Shown here piece after piece: positions 19,672 to 30,513 of a stretch of DNA of 64,000 nt. Both the position numbers and the translations under genes were made by a program. Location: NCBI RefSeq assembly GCF_001294575.1, contig NZ_CP012676.1, forward strand, positions 4,353,501 to 4,417,500, written 5' to 3'. This DNA is from Pseudomonas versuta (lineage in GTDB: Bacteria; Pseudomonadota; Gammaproteobacteria; Pseudomonadales; Pseudomonadaceae). Position 1 is the first letter of the stretch; every line of letters starts with the position of its first letter. The notes beneath the pieces are model-generated. The model was not told the DNA's origin. It searched no databases and saw only the letters and a program-made list of their open reading frames with translations.

Positions 19672-20292
19672 ATGCTCCAACAATTTCTTCAAGAATTCGG
19701 TTACTTCGCCCTGTTCCTGGGGACGTTCTTTGAAGGTGAGACCATTCTGGTCCTCGCAGGCTTCTTGGCGTTCCGCGGATACATGGACCTCAAACTGGTA
19801 ATGATCGTGGCGTTCCTCGGCAGTTATGCCGGCGACCAGCTGTGGTACTTCCTGGGGCGCAAGCACGGCCGCAAATTGCTGGCGCGAAAACCGCGCTGGC
19901 AGCTCATGGGCGACAAGGCACTGGAGCACATTCGCAAGCACCCGGATATCTGGGTCTTGAGTTTCCGCTTCGTCTACGGCCTGCGTACCGTCATGCCTGT
20001 GGCCATTGGTCTGTCGGGCTACCCGCCGGGCCGCTACTTGCTGCTCAACGGCATTGGCGCGGCCATTTGGGCCATCGCACTGGCGACCGCCGCCTACCAC
20101 TTTGGTGCGGTACTTGAAGGCCTGCTGGGCAGCGTCAAGAAGTATGAGCTGTGGGTGTTGGGCGCTTTGCTGGTGCTGGGACTGGGCCTGTGGGCACGCC
20201 GGCGCTTCAAGAATGCCCGACTGACCAGGCAGGCCGCTCTCGAAGAGAAAAACCGGGCCGCAGGTGAGGCTAACAACCCGCCAGCTGAGTAA
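19672..20292 (+). CDS. DedA-family membrane protein
   Basis: 206 residues with four to five membrane helices. The SNARE-associated/DedA domain is marked by FLGTFFEGETILVLAG, GSYAGDQLWYFLGRKHG and FRFVYGLRTVMPVAIG. DedA proteins act in the inner membrane in lipid-carrier recycling and membrane homeostasis. The glutamate in FEGE and the arginines in FRFVYGLR match residues needed for activity in the family. The last 23 bases overlap the end of the convergent gene. No strong ribosome site is visible at the ATG. Confidence 0.9.
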   Translation: MLQQFLQEFGYFALFLGTFFEGETILVLAGFLAFRGYMDLKLVMIVAFLGSYAGDQLWYFLGRKHGRKLLARKPRWQLMGDKALEHIRKHPDIWVLSFRFVYGLRTVMPVAIGLSGYPPGRYLLLNGIGAAIWAIALATAAYHFGAVLEGLLGSVKKYELWVLGALLVLGLGLWARRRFKNARLTRQAALEEKNRAAGEANNPPAE

Positions 20293-21508
20293 ACCGGCCT
20301 CTGCACAGGTAGAGACCGATCACGCTCAACACGCTGTAACTGAACAGGCCGGCCCAGCCCAATGCGCTGGCCGGCCACAGCCCCACCCATGGGGCGAGCC
20401 ACCCCAGCGGCAGGTTCAACACCAGGCGCAGCCACTCAAGCTTTAACGCCCAAGGGCGGTTCTCCAGCCCGGCTCCCAATACAAACAAACCCAGCCCCAT
20501 ATAGCCCCAGCCCACAATCAACGCCTGGGGTGGCAACGTCTCGCCCAGATTTAGCAAGTAGCTGCCGAGCGCCACATAGGCGACAAATTGCAGCGCGATA
20601 TACAACTGCTGGCGAAACGGCAATGCCACTTCAAATTTCTCGAATTGGCTCAAGTCCGGCTTGTGCAGCGGGTACTTCGCTGCGACATCCTCAGGTCGCC
20701 AGCCCGTGGGCATAAACCAGATACGCAACTTGTCCCGCCAGTGTTCGGTATGCCGCGCATCCGCCAGCAACTGGCCATAGAACTGCCAGTTGGCCCACAG
20801 CGGATTCCAGCTCGCCAGCGGTGTCGTCACCCCGAAAATCACAGGTTCGGCATTGTCTTCTTCCTGAAAGGTACCAAACAGGCGATCCCAAAAAATGAAC
20901 ACTCCTCCGTAATTGCGATCCATGTAGAGAGCATTTTGCGCATGGTGGGCCCGGTGATTGGACGGCGATACAAAGAACCACTCGAACCAGCCAAGCTTGG
21001 GGATGTGACGGGTGTGGACCCAGAACTGATAGAGCAGATTAAGGGTCGCCACTGTGACAAATACCAGCAGCGGCACCCCCAGCACGGCCATGGGCAGGTA
21101 GAAGATCCAGCCAAACAAAAAGCCGGTGCTGGTTTGACGCAGGGCTGTGGACAAGTTGTAGTCCTCGCTCTGGTGATGCACAGAATGCGCGGCCCACAAC
21201 ACGTTGCGTTCATGCCCCAGACGGTGATGCCAGTAGTAACAAAAGTCGTAAAACACAAAGGCAAACATCCAGACCCACACGCTGTTCTCAGGCAGCTCGA
21301 AAACTGCCAGATAGTTCAAGGCAACGCCGTAAGTGACCAGCCCTACACCCTTGGTCAGCAGCCCGGTGGTGGTCGACAGCACCCCGGTGCTCAGGCTGTT
21401 GATCGTATCTGCAAGCCGATAGGTAGGCATTGCGCGCCAGCGGTCGACCAACAACTCGACCGCGATCAGCACAAAGAAGAACGGCACTGCGTACAGAATC
21501 AGCTTCAT
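20270..21508 (-). CDS. Sterol desaturase/fatty acid hydroxylase family protein
   Basis: 412 residues from the ATG at 21508, preceded by GAGGTG. A membrane di-iron enzyme of the fatty acid hydroxylase superfamily, with the histidine clusters HHRLGHE, HSVHHQSE and NHRAHHAQN that bind the two irons. Several more C-terminal helices follow the catalytic part. The substrate is unknown; lipid hydroxylation or alkylglycerol-type cleavage are both known in the superfamily. The 3' end overlaps the DedA gene by 23 bases. Confidence 0.88.
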   Translation of the reverse strand: MKLILYAVPFFFVLIAVELLVDRWRAMPTYRLADTINSLSTGVLSTTTGLLTKGVGLVTYGVALNYLAVFELPENSVWVWMFAFVFYDFCYYWHHRLGHERNVLWAAHSVHHQSEDYNLSTALRQTSTGFLFGWIFYLPMAVLGVPLLVFVTVATLNLLYQFWVHTRHIPKLGWFEWFFVSPSNHRAHHAQNALYMDRNYGGVFIFWDRLFGTFQEEDNAEPVIFGVTTPLASWNPLWANWQFYGQLLADARHTEHWRDKLRIWFMPTGWRPEDVAAKYPLHKPDLSQFEKFEVALPFRQQLYIALQFVAYVALGSYLLNLGETLPPQALIVGWGYMGLGLFVLGAGLENRPWALKLEWLRLVLNLPLGWLAPWVGLWPASALGWAGLFSYSVLSVIGLYLCRGRFTQLAGC

Positions 21509-21617
21509 TGCACACCTCACCCGAAGATCAACCAAGCGTAGGCGCTGTCAGACCAACCCCCTATGGCGTCAAACGCCAAATCAGGCGACATTAACGCCAC
21601 GAACAAGGAGACCCAAC

Positions 21618-22283
21618 ATGACCCACAAAAAAGTTGCCGTGATTCTGTCTGGCTGCGGCGTCTACGACGGTGCCGAGATCCACGAAAGCGTCATCACCCT
21701 GCTGCGCCTCGACCAGCGCGGTGCCAAAGTGCAGTGTTTCGCCCCCAACATCGCCCAGCATCATGTGATCAACCATCTGACCGGCGAAGAGATGCCCGAG
21801 TCGCGCAACGTGCTGGTTGAGTCGGCGCGTATCGCGCGGGGCGAGATCAAGGATATTCGTGAAGCCAATGTCGATGACTTTGACGCGCTGATCGTACCGG
21901 GCGGGTTTGGCGCGGCAAAAAACCTGTCCGACTTTGCCATCAAGGGCGCTGAATGCACCGTGCAACCTGACGTGCTGGCCCTGGCCGAAGCGTTTGCGCA
22001 AGCCTGCAAGCCAGTGGGCCTGATGTGCATCTCGCCGGCCGTCGCCGCCAAGATCTACGGCCCCGGCGTTACCTGCACCATCGGCAACGACGCCGAAACG
22101 GCGGGCGCCGTGAGCAAAATGGGCGCGACCCACAAAGAATGTGAAGTGACGGACATTGTTGAGGACAAAGCCCGCAAACTGGTCAGCACTCCGGCCTACA
22201 TGCTCGCCAGGTCCATCAGCGAAGCGGCTTCAGGGATCAACAAAATGGTCGACCGGGTGCTGGAACTGACTCACGAAGCCTGA
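21618..22283 (+). CDS. elbB: Isoprenoid biosynthesis glyoxalase ElbB
   Basis: 221 residues, AAGGAG 6 bases before the ATG. A DJ-1/PfpI-like protein with the family start KKVAVILSGCGVYDGAEIHE, the nucleophile-elbow cysteine in LMCISPAV and the segment DALIVPGGFGAAKNLSDFA. E. coli ElbB has glyoxalase III-like activity and was linked to isoprenoid synthesis; its real role is poorly known. It abuts the convergent yaiI-type gene, the two stop codons forming one TGATCA palindrome. Confidence 0.93.
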   Translation: MTHKKVAVILSGCGVYDGAEIHESVITLLRLDQRGAKVQCFAPNIAQHHVINHLTGEEMPESRNVLVESARIARGEIKDIREANVDDFDALIVPGGFGAAKNLSDFAIKGAECTVQPDVLALAEAFAQACKPVGLMCISPAVAAKIYGPGVTCTIGNDAETAGAVSKMGATHKECEVTDIVEDKARKLVSTPAYMLARSISEAASGINKMVDRVLELTHEA

Positions 22284-22736
22284 TCAGCCCCGCGCCAGAC
22301 GGGTCAGGATCCGATCCAGGGAATTGGCGAACGCCTGTTTTTCGCGTTCGCCATAAGCGCCCTGCCCGCCGCCCATCTGGCCTTGCTCACGCAGATCTGT
22401 AAACAAATTACGCACTGCCAGACGCTCGCCCATGTTCTGCGGATCAAACTCCTTGCCTCGCGGGTCAAGCGCTGCCACACCCTTCTTCACCAGCCGGTCG
22501 GCCAAGGGCACATCGCTGCAAATGACCAACTCGCCGGGCACCGCGTGCTCCACCAGATAGTCATCCGCCGCATCCGGGCCGCTGGGCACCACAATCAGTT
22601 TGACCAACGCGTACGTCGGCTTGACCTGACTCTGCCCCGCCACCAGTACCACCTCAAACTGACGTTTGAGAGCGAACTTGATCACTTGATCCTTCGCGGC
22701 CTTGGGGCAAGCATCTGCGTCGATCCAGACACGCAT
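22284..22736 (-). CDS. YaiI/YqxD family protein (UPF0178)
   Basis: 150 residues, AGGAG before the ATG. The first residues MRVWIDADACPKAAKD and the later DVPLADRLVKKG and ALDPRGKEFD are the hallmarks of this family, which has a PIN-like fold with conserved aspartates (D7, D9). The fold suggests a nuclease, but no function is proven for the family. Monocistronic by position. Confidence 0.9.
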   Translation of the reverse strand: MRVWIDADACPKAAKDQVIKFALKRQFEVVLVAGQSQVKPTYALVKLIVVPSGPDAADDYLVEHAVPGELVICSDVPLADRLVKKGVAALDPRGKEFDPQNMGERLAVRNLFTDLREQGQMGGGQGAYGEREKQAFANSLDRILTRLARG

Positions 22737-22760
22737 GGAGAAACTCCTGTATCGAATGAC

Positions 22761-22821
22761 CTGTAGCAGCGAGCTTGCTCGCGAGCTGTTGAAAGCTCGC
22801 GAGCAGGGTTGCTCCTACAGG
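22761..22821. repeat. REP palindrome between yaiI-type gene and ftr1
   Basis: CTGTAGCAGCGAGCTTGCTCGCGAGC, short loop, GCTCGCGAGCAGGGTTGCTCCTACAG. It lies in the 99-base gap downstream of the iron permease gene. Confidence 0.85.
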
Positions 22822-22835
22822 ATATGAGGGTGCAA

Positions 22836-24734
22836 TCAAGCGGCGTGCACAGGGCGCTTTCCACCCGGCTTGCTGCGGCCGTAGAGCACAATAATCGCCA
22901 GTATGGCCACCGCCTGGGCGCCCAGCGAGTAAGCATCGGCATGAATGCCCAGCCAGTCAAACTCGAAGAATGCCACTGGCCGCGTGCCAAAAATCCCTGC
23001 TTCTTGCAGCGCTTTAACACCGTGTCCGGCGAACACCACCGACAGCGCGCACAACAATGCGGCGTTGATACCGAAGAACAGAGCCAGCGGCAATTTGGCC
23101 GAGCCGCGCAGGATAATCCACGCCAACCCCATCAATAGCACCAGCGCCGTAGCACCGCCTGCCAATACAGCGTTGTGACCTGCCGGACCCGCTTGTAGCC
23201 ACAGGGTCTCGTAGAACAGGATCACTTCGAACAACTCGCGGTACACCGAGAAAAACGCCAGGATCGCAAAGCCGAAACGCCCGCCGCCACCGACCAGGCT
23301 GCTCTTGATGTAGTCCTGCCACGCAGCCGCGTGGCGGCGGTCGTGCATCCATACGCCCAGCCATAGCACCATGACGCTGGCAAACAAGGCGGTACAGCCT
23401 TCCAGCAGTTCGCGCTGGGCGCCACTGACATCAATCACATAGGCCGCCAACGCCCAGGTCGCAAGGCCTGCAACCAGAGCCAGGGCCCAGCCCGCATTGA
23501 CGCTGCGCACCGCCGATTGCTGGCCGGTGTTACGCAGGAAGGCGAGAATTGCCGCCAGGACCAGGATCGCTTCCAGGCCTTCGCGCAGCAGAATCAGCAA
23601 ACCCGAGATAAAGCTCAGGGACCAGCTCAGACCATCGCTGCCCAATAGCCCGGCGGATTGTTTAAGCAAGGCTTTGGCCGCATCCAGACGCTGCTCGACC
23701 TGTTCGGTCGGCAAACCGTCCTGCAGCGATTGGCGATAAGCCATCAAGGCTTTTTCGGTACTTTTACGCACGTTGCTGTCGACGTTATCCAGCGAACTTT
23801 CGACCAGCTCAAAACCTTCCAGATAAGCCGCCACTGACAAGTCGTAGGCCTGTTCGCGATCACCGGCACGATAGGCCGCCAGACTTTTATCAAGGGTTTG
23901 CGCGGTGTAATCGAGCAACTGCGAAGGACCACGTTTGACCTGCGGCGGCTGGGCGCGTTGAGCCCGGAAAGTAGCAGTCGCTGCAGCGCCTTCGCCAGCC
24001 AGCACCTCGTTAGGTGTTTGGCGGGCAAGGTCTGCCAGGTTGTAGGTCTTGTCCGCTTTGACCGCAGCCGGATCGATGCTCAGACCCGCAACATAGGTAG
24101 CCAGATCCCAACGCTGACGTTCATCCAGCTGATCGGCAAACGACGGCATATCGGTGCCTTCAACGCCCAGGCCCAGGGTGTTGTAGATCGCGTAGAGGCT
24201 CAAACGGTCAAGGCGCTGGGCGTCGCGCAGGTTGGCTGGCGGTGGCGTCATGCCCACGCCCGCAGGGCCATCGCCTGCCCCTGTCGGGCCATGGCACACC
24301 GAGCAATGCTGGGCAAACAAGGGTGCACCGCGGGTCGGGTCGGGCGTAATGGCCGGGGCCTGACTGACCTCGTAGGCCACTGCCAGCCTGGCCCCCAGCT
24401 GTCGCGCTTGACGGGCCACGCTCGCGCCATCGGCACGCTGTTCAACCGCTGACTGCAAGTCGTTGACGCCCTGCACCAGCTCCGCATGCTCGGGGCGTTG
24501 CGCCAGGTCCGCAATCAGCCCCTTGAGGACCGTCAGAAACTCGAGTTGCTCGCGATACTCGGTGTCATCGATGACCTTGCCATCTTCAACCGTAGGCGGA
24601 TAGTCCGCACCGATGTAGTCGATCATGTGGAGCGCCTGCGAGGCGCCTTCCGGGGAGTTGGCAGACACAGCGAGGCTGCACAACGCAAGAACTGGCAACA
24701 TCAGCCAGGCCAAAAAACGCGAGCGGGCGGTCAT
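22836..24734 (-). CDS. Cytochrome c-FTR1 iron permease fusion
   Basis: 632 residues. A signal peptide (about 1-25) leads into a periplasmic region with a c-type heme site, CSVCH at 144-148, and a likely axial methionine in GTDMPSF (M196). After a helical linker, the C-terminal half from about 370 is an FTR1/EfeU-type permease with seven helices. It carries the iron-binding motif REGLE at 384-388 and the second motif as YRELFEV. Stand-alone FTR1 proteins work with a separate oxidase such as EfeB or P19; here a cytochrome c domain is fused and could take electrons from Fe(II). No efeO or efeB gene is adjacent and I see no convincing Fur box in the upstream gap. Confidence 0.92.
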   Translation of the reverse strand: MTARSRFLAWLMLPVLALCSLAVSANSPEGASQALHMIDYIGADYPPTVEDGKVIDDTEYREQLEFLTVLKGLIADLAQRPEHAELVQGVNDLQSAVEQRADGASVARQARQLGARLAVAYEVSQAPAITPDPTRGAPLFAQHCSVCHGPTGAGDGPAGVGMTPPPANLRDAQRLDRLSLYAIYNTLGLGVEGTDMPSFADQLDERQRWDLATYVAGLSIDPAAVKADKTYNLADLARQTPNEVLAGEGAAATATFRAQRAQPPQVKRGPSQLLDYTAQTLDKSLAAYRAGDREQAYDLSVAAYLEGFELVESSLDNVDSNVRKSTEKALMAYRQSLQDGLPTEQVEQRLDAAKALLKQSAGLLGSDGLSWSLSFISGLLILLREGLEAILVLAAILAFLRNTGQQSAVRSVNAGWALALVAGLATWALAAYVIDVSGAQRELLEGCTALFASVMVLWLGVWMHDRRHAAAWQDYIKSSLVGGGGRFGFAILAFFSVYRELFEVILFYETLWLQAGPAGHNAVLAGGATALVLLMGLAWIILRGSAKLPLALFFGINAALLCALSVVFAGHGVKALQEAGIFGTRPVAFFEFDWLGIHADAYSLGAQAVAILAIIVLYGRSKPGGKRPVHAA

Positions 24735-24800
24735 TGATAAATCCGGATGGAAATGAGAAGTAACACATTGTTCACTTCCATTGACCGCGACTCAAGATCT

Positions 24801-25433
24801 TTAACTGGTGGCGCGGTGCAACGTCGCCAGAAAACCTGCCGCACCGACGAACAACCCGGCAAAAGTGCGGTTCATGCGCCGCTGTTGTTTGGGCGTACGC
24901 AGCAAGCGCAGGACTTTTGAAGCCAGACCGGTGTAACCGGCCATGACCACAAGGTCGACACAAATCATGGTTACACCCAGGGTTAGATACTGGCTCACCA
25001 GTGGCGCACTCGGGTCGACGAACTGCGGCAGGACCGCCAGCATGAACACCAAGGCCTTGGGGTTGCTGACATTGACCAGAAACCCTCTGAAGACCAGCGC
25101 CAGCGGCTTGCCAATGGGCCGCACGGCAGCGTTATCGCTGAGGTCTGCCGGCAGTGCACGCCATTGTTTGACCGCGAGGTAGACGAGATACGCCACACCA
25201 AACCATTTGATCGCATAGAAGGCAGTGGACGAGGTGGCGAGCACTGCACCGACACCGGCGGCAATAATCGCAATTTGCAGTGCCAGACCCAGTTGCAGGC
25301 CGATGGCGTTCCAGTAGCCGCGCCAGAAACCGTATTGCAGGCCGCACGACATCGAAGCAATCGCGCCCGCGCCGGGCGACAGGCTGATGACCCAGCAAGC
25401 AGCAAAAAAGGCCAACCACGTTTCCAACGACAT
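24801..25433 (-). CDS. LysE/RhtB-family amino-acid exporter
   Basis: 210 residues from the ATG at 25433; longer frames upstream lack family sequence. Six helices are expected. The N-terminal signature is WLAFFAACWVISLSPGAGAIASMSCGLQYG and the central segment VSNPKALVFMLAVLPQFV is typical. Members export amino acids such as homoserine, threonine or lysine; the substrate here is unknown. It follows ftr1's upstream gap on the same strand but has its own spacing, so operon membership is unclear. Confidence 0.9.
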   Translation of the reverse strand: MSLETWLAFFAACWVISLSPGAGAIASMSCGLQYGFWRGYWNAIGLQLGLALQIAIIAAGVGAVLATSSTAFYAIKWFGVAYLVYLAVKQWRALPADLSDNAAVRPIGKPLALVFRGFLVNVSNPKALVFMLAVLPQFVDPSAPLVSQYLTLGVTMICVDLVVMAGYTGLASKVLRLLRTPKQQRRMNRTFAGLFVGAAGFLATLHRATS

Positions 25434-25520
25434 CGCACACCTCGGACAAATGCTGTAACAAGTCCTAAAGCTAATGCGCTGACTGAAAATTGACCACTGT
25501 TTTTTGTAGTTGGCCACTAC

Positions 25521-25607
25521 CTGTGGGAGCCGGCTTGCCGGCGATGCTCACGACACGGTCTGACCGGGCTGATGCGTGGTGCTATCTGGCAAGCCAGCTC
25601 CCACATC
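25521..25607. repeat. REP-like palindrome, GTGGGAGC class
   Basis: CTGTGGGAGCCGGCTTGCCGGCGATG opens and CTGGCAAGCCAGCTCCCACAT closes an 87-base element between the exporter and the MscS-like gene. Confidence 0.78.
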
Positions 25608-25615
25608 GGGCAGGG

Positions 25616-26172
25616 TCAAAGATCGCCTTCGCGCCAGCGGCGTACCGAGCGCTGGAAGAACAGGCTGTTGGGCACTTGCACCATGCTGCTGCCACTGCCG
25701 GCCTCTGCAGGCTCGATCAGGGTGGTGTAGAGCAGATTGATGGCTACGACCCGGCCTTTGACCCCGGGCTTGTCCAGGGTATCGAGCAGCTCCACCACGT
25801 CGCCAATCCGAAACGGCCCCACGGTAAAAATCAACACCGCACACAGCAGGTTGGACAGCACGCTCCACATGGCGAAGAAGGCAATTGCGGCAACCGCGAC
25901 AAACCCCGAGAGCGCAGTCCACAACACTGTGGCCGAAACGCCGAGGCGCTCGAGCACGAAGATCAGCGCACTGCCCATGATGAACCAGCGCAAACCGCCC
26001 CGCAGCGGCATCAGCAGCTGCGGCGGGAACGGATAACGCTCGCTCAAGCGGGTCAGGAAACGGGCCACGACGCGCTGCGAAAAGTAACCGGCCAGCAGGA
26101 TCAGCAAAATCTGCACCGCAACCCACAGCGGTGCAATCAGCTCGGCGGGCACCGGTAAATGCAGGGCTTCCA

Positions 26173-26173
<1 letters not shown>
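25616..26173 (-). CDS. Small mechanosensitive-channel (MscS) family protein
   Basis: 185 residues with three helices followed by a short MscS-type beta domain (GPFRIGDVVELLD). The pore-lining segment, around WTALSGFVAVAAIAFFAMWSVLSNLLCAVLIF, has the small residues expected of the family. It lacks the large C-terminal vestibule of E. coli MscS (286 residues), so channel gating may differ. It starts within the stop of the ABC-F gene (TGATG), so the two are translated together. Confidence 0.85.
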
Positions 26174-28083
<1,910 letters not shown>

Positions 28084-28133
28084 AATGGCGGCGGAGTCTA
28101 CCAGCTTCCCTCTCAACTGGCGCGAATTGCACT

Positions 28134-28598
28134 ATGCAGAATGACCTGTGGAATTACTGTTTGAACCTCTATGCCCGGCCAGGGGTGGAGCACGCGTGCT
28201 TAAGCCTGCAAGACCAGGGCCTGGATGTGTGCCTGCTGCTCTGTGCGGCCTGGCTGCAAGAGCGCACCGTAGCGTGCAGCGAAACACGCCTGGAGCAATT
28301 AAAGGCCTGCGCCGGACCCTGGCAACGCGAGGTGGTGCAGCCATTACGCCAATTGCGGATCCGCTGGCGGGAAGCAGCCGCAGACGATGAGGCACTGGCC
28401 GCGTTACGCATACGGGTCAAGGCTTTGGAACTTGAAGCAGAGGGTACGGTGTTGCGGCGCCTGGAGTCGGCGACTCTAGGATGGTCGTCAGCTCAATCGC
28501 AGGACGACTGCGATTGGCTGAGAAAGATGGCGAACAGTGTCGGCCATCCTGATTGCGACGCGCTGCAAACGCTGCGCGCCGCAATCAACCGCGCTTAG
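28134..28598 (+). CDS. TIGR02444 family protein
   Basis: 154 residues, divergent from the ABC-F gene by 50 bases. The sequence begins LWNYCLNLYARPGVEHACLSLQDQ, typical of TIGR02444 (DUF2390), a small helical family found next to algP and yheS in Pseudomonas. No catalytic motif is visible. The last 4 bases overlap the end of algP. Confidence 0.87.
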   Translation: MQNDLWNYCLNLYARPGVEHACLSLQDQGLDVCLLLCAAWLQERTVACSETRLEQLKACAGPWQREVVQPLRQLRIRWREAAADDEALAALRIRVKALELEAEGTVLRRLESATLGWSSAQSQDDCDWLRKMANSVGHPDCDALQTLRAAINRA

Positions 28599-29551
28599 GA
28601 AGCGCTGGAGGGGGTTGTAGCCGGGGTTGCTGCTGATACCGGAGCCTGCGTAGACGCAGGGGCTGCGGAAGCAGTAGCTGGCGCTGTAGCCGGTTTGACA
28701 GGTGCGGCTGCCGGCTTGGCGGCCACAGGCTTTTTAACGGCCGGGCGGGCGGGCGCTTTGGCTGCAGGCTTGGCCGGTGCTTTGGCGGCTACGGCAGGCT
28801 TGGCGCCGGGTTTGGCCGCCGGCTTGGCTGCAGCGGTTTTTGCAGCTGGCTTGGCAGCAACCTTGATCGGGGCTTTTGCCATCGGCTTGGCTGGCGCTTT
28901 AGCCGCAACTGCTTTGGTCGCTGCAGGCTTGGCGGCAGGTTTCGCAGCAGCAGTCCTGGCGGTCGCGGGCTTGGCCGCAGCGGCTTTGGCTGCAACAGGT
29001 TTGGCCGCAGGTTTCACCGTCCGGGCCGCTGCCGGCTTTTGCGCAGGCGCTTTGGCTGCAGGCTTGGCGGCTGCTTTGGCCGGTGCCTTGGCAGATGTTT
29101 TTGCAGGAGCTTTTACTGCCGGCTTTTTGGTCGCTGATGAGGGCTTGGCATCGCGAGTCGACAACGCCTTACCAACAGCTTCCTTGACCCGACCAATACC
29201 TTGGGCCAGCTTCAGGCTTTCCTGCGCATCGCGCTTGAGTTGCAGGATGTAGGTGCGGGTTTCGGTTTGACGATCCTTGAGCGTATCGAGCAGCTTCTCA
29301 AGTTCTTTGACCGCAGTTTTAGCTTTGGACTGTGCCTTGGACTTGCCTGCGTTCGCAGCGTCCTGCAGTTTTTCACGCGATTTATGCAGCTTTTCCTGAG
29401 CTTTTCCGCGCTGTTTTTCAAGCTTGGCGAGCAGTTTCTCAGCATCAGCCAACGCTTGAGAACAAGCGTTTTCCAAATGCTCAAGCAGACTGCCTGAGAG
29501 CTGTTGGAGCAGGTGCAACGGCGTATTAACAGGCTTCTTGTTGGCCGACAT
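28595..29551 (-). CDS. algP: AlgP, histone H1-like repetitive protein
   Basis: 318 residues, with AGGAGGT before the ATG. An N-terminal helical part (about 1-140, rich in Lys, Gln and Leu, ending SLKLAQGIGRVKEAVGKAL) is followed by a long tail of Lys-Pro-Ala-Ala-type repeats, very like the C-terminal tails of eukaryotic histone H1. In P. aeruginosa AlgP (AlgR3) is a DNA-binding protein tied to algD expression. The repeat tract is near-identical at DNA level in short stretches and should be prone to length change. Neighbours algQ and the FKBP gene match the P. aeruginosa order. Confidence 0.92.
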   Translation of the reverse strand: MSANKKPVNTPLHLLQQLSGSLLEHLENACSQALADAEKLLAKLEKQRGKAQEKLHKSREKLQDAANAGKSKAQSKAKTAVKELEKLLDTLKDRQTETRTYILQLKRDAQESLKLAQGIGRVKEAVGKALSTRDAKPSSATKKPAVKAPAKTSAKAPAKAAAKPAAKAPAQKPAAARTVKPAAKPVAAKAAAAKPATARTAAAKPAAKPAATKAVAAKAPAKPMAKAPIKVAAKPAAKTAAAKPAAKPGAKPAVAAKAPAKPAAKAPARPAVKKPVAAKPAAAPVKPATAPATASAAPASTQAPVSAATPATTPSSAS

Positions 29552-29797
29552 GGTTTACCTCCTGGCTGAAGTGAGTGCGGCTCATACTAGACCTCTGCAG
29601 GAACCGCCGCTAGGTCATGTTGACACTAACGATAGCTGTGGGTTGCATGGCGTAGAGAAACTTGTGCCAGATCAATCTTTAATCAGCAGCGCGGGTAAAT
29701 TCCACGAATGGTTTGAGCCCCTGTCAAAGGCGAATAAAATCGTTTTTGTGCGTTCCTGCGCTGGCATAATCCCGGCACTTCAGACCGGAGAGTGCCC

Positions 29798-30457
29798 ATG
29801 CCGCGTTACGTTTTTTTAACCTTATTGTGCCTTTCACCTTTGGCCCATGCGGCCACGATGCCAAGCGCCGACGCTGCCCACGACCTGTCTTACAGCATGG
29901 GCGCAAGCCTGGGCGAGCGTCTGCGTGAAGAAGTCCCCGAGCTGCAACTTCAGGCATTGATCGAGGGCTTGCGCACAGCGTACCAAGGTCAACCGCTGGC
30001 CCTGAGTGATGAGCGTATCGAGCAGATCTTGACCCTGCATCAGGCCCAAAGCTCCCAGGCCCAACCGCAGAGTGAAATGGCTCTCGGCGCCGAACGTGAT
30101 TTTTTGTTGAAGGAAAAACAGCTACCACAGGCTCGTGAGCTGGCTGACGGCATCGTCCTGCTAGAGCTCAAGCACGGCACGGGCGCCAAACCCGGCGCGC
30201 AGGATTCGGTGTATGTGAACTATGTGGGCCGTCTGCCGGATGGGACAGTCTTCGACCAAAGCACCCAACCTCAATGGTTTCGCCTGGACAGCGTTATCGC
30301 AGGTTGGCGCAGTGCGCTGGTCCAGATGCCGGTCGGCGCGAAGTGGCGACTGGCAATACCTTCAAGTCAGGCTTACGGCACAGAGGGCGCAGGCGATTTG
30401 ATCGCCCCCTACACACCCCTGGTGTTTGAAATCGAGCTGATCGATATCAGGAAATGA
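29798..30457 (+). CDS. FKBP-type peptidyl-prolyl isomerase
   Basis: 219 residues from the ATG at 29798 with GGAG 7 bases before it; a GTG two codons earlier is less well placed. A signal peptide ends at AHAATM, so the protein is periplasmic. An FKBP N-terminal dimerisation domain (DLSYSMGASLGERL, LIEGLRTAYQGQ) precedes the isomerase domain with VYVNYVGRLPDGTVFDQS, VIAGWRSALVQMPVG and the closing VFEIELIDI. It is like FklB/Mip and should help fold envelope proteins. It lies between algP and algQ on the opposite strand, as in P. aeruginosa. Confidence 0.92.
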   Translation: MPRYVFLTLLCLSPLAHAATMPSADAAHDLSYSMGASLGERLREEVPELQLQALIEGLRTAYQGQPLALSDERIEQILTLHQAQSSQAQPQSEMALGAERDFLLKEKQLPQARELADGIVLLELKHGTGAKPGAQDSVYVNYVGRLPDGTVFDQSTQPQWFRLDSVIAGWRSALVQMPVGAKWRLAIPSSQAYGTEGAGDLIAPYTPLVFEIELIDIRK

Positions 30458-30470
30458 CCGGCCTTTAACG

Positions 30471-30500
30471 AAAAACGGCGCGCAATGCGCACCATTTTTT
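30471..30500 (-). terminator. Terminator after algQ
   Basis: On the minus strand AAATGGTGCGC pairs with GCGCGCCGTTT around a 3-base loop with two G-T pairs and runs into T residues. On the plus strand the stem has two mismatches but could still serve the FKBP gene. Confidence 0.72.
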
Positions 30501-30513
30501 AACACTGCCCAGC

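Noticed and set aside
24735..24800. Fur box in front of the iron permease
   Set aside because: The gap has an AT-rich stretch but nothing close to the 19-base Fur consensus.
28695..29252. Ala/Gly-rich frame opposite algP
   Set aside because: It is the complement of the Lys-Pro-Ala repeat tract, and repetitive GC-rich DNA is open in several frames.
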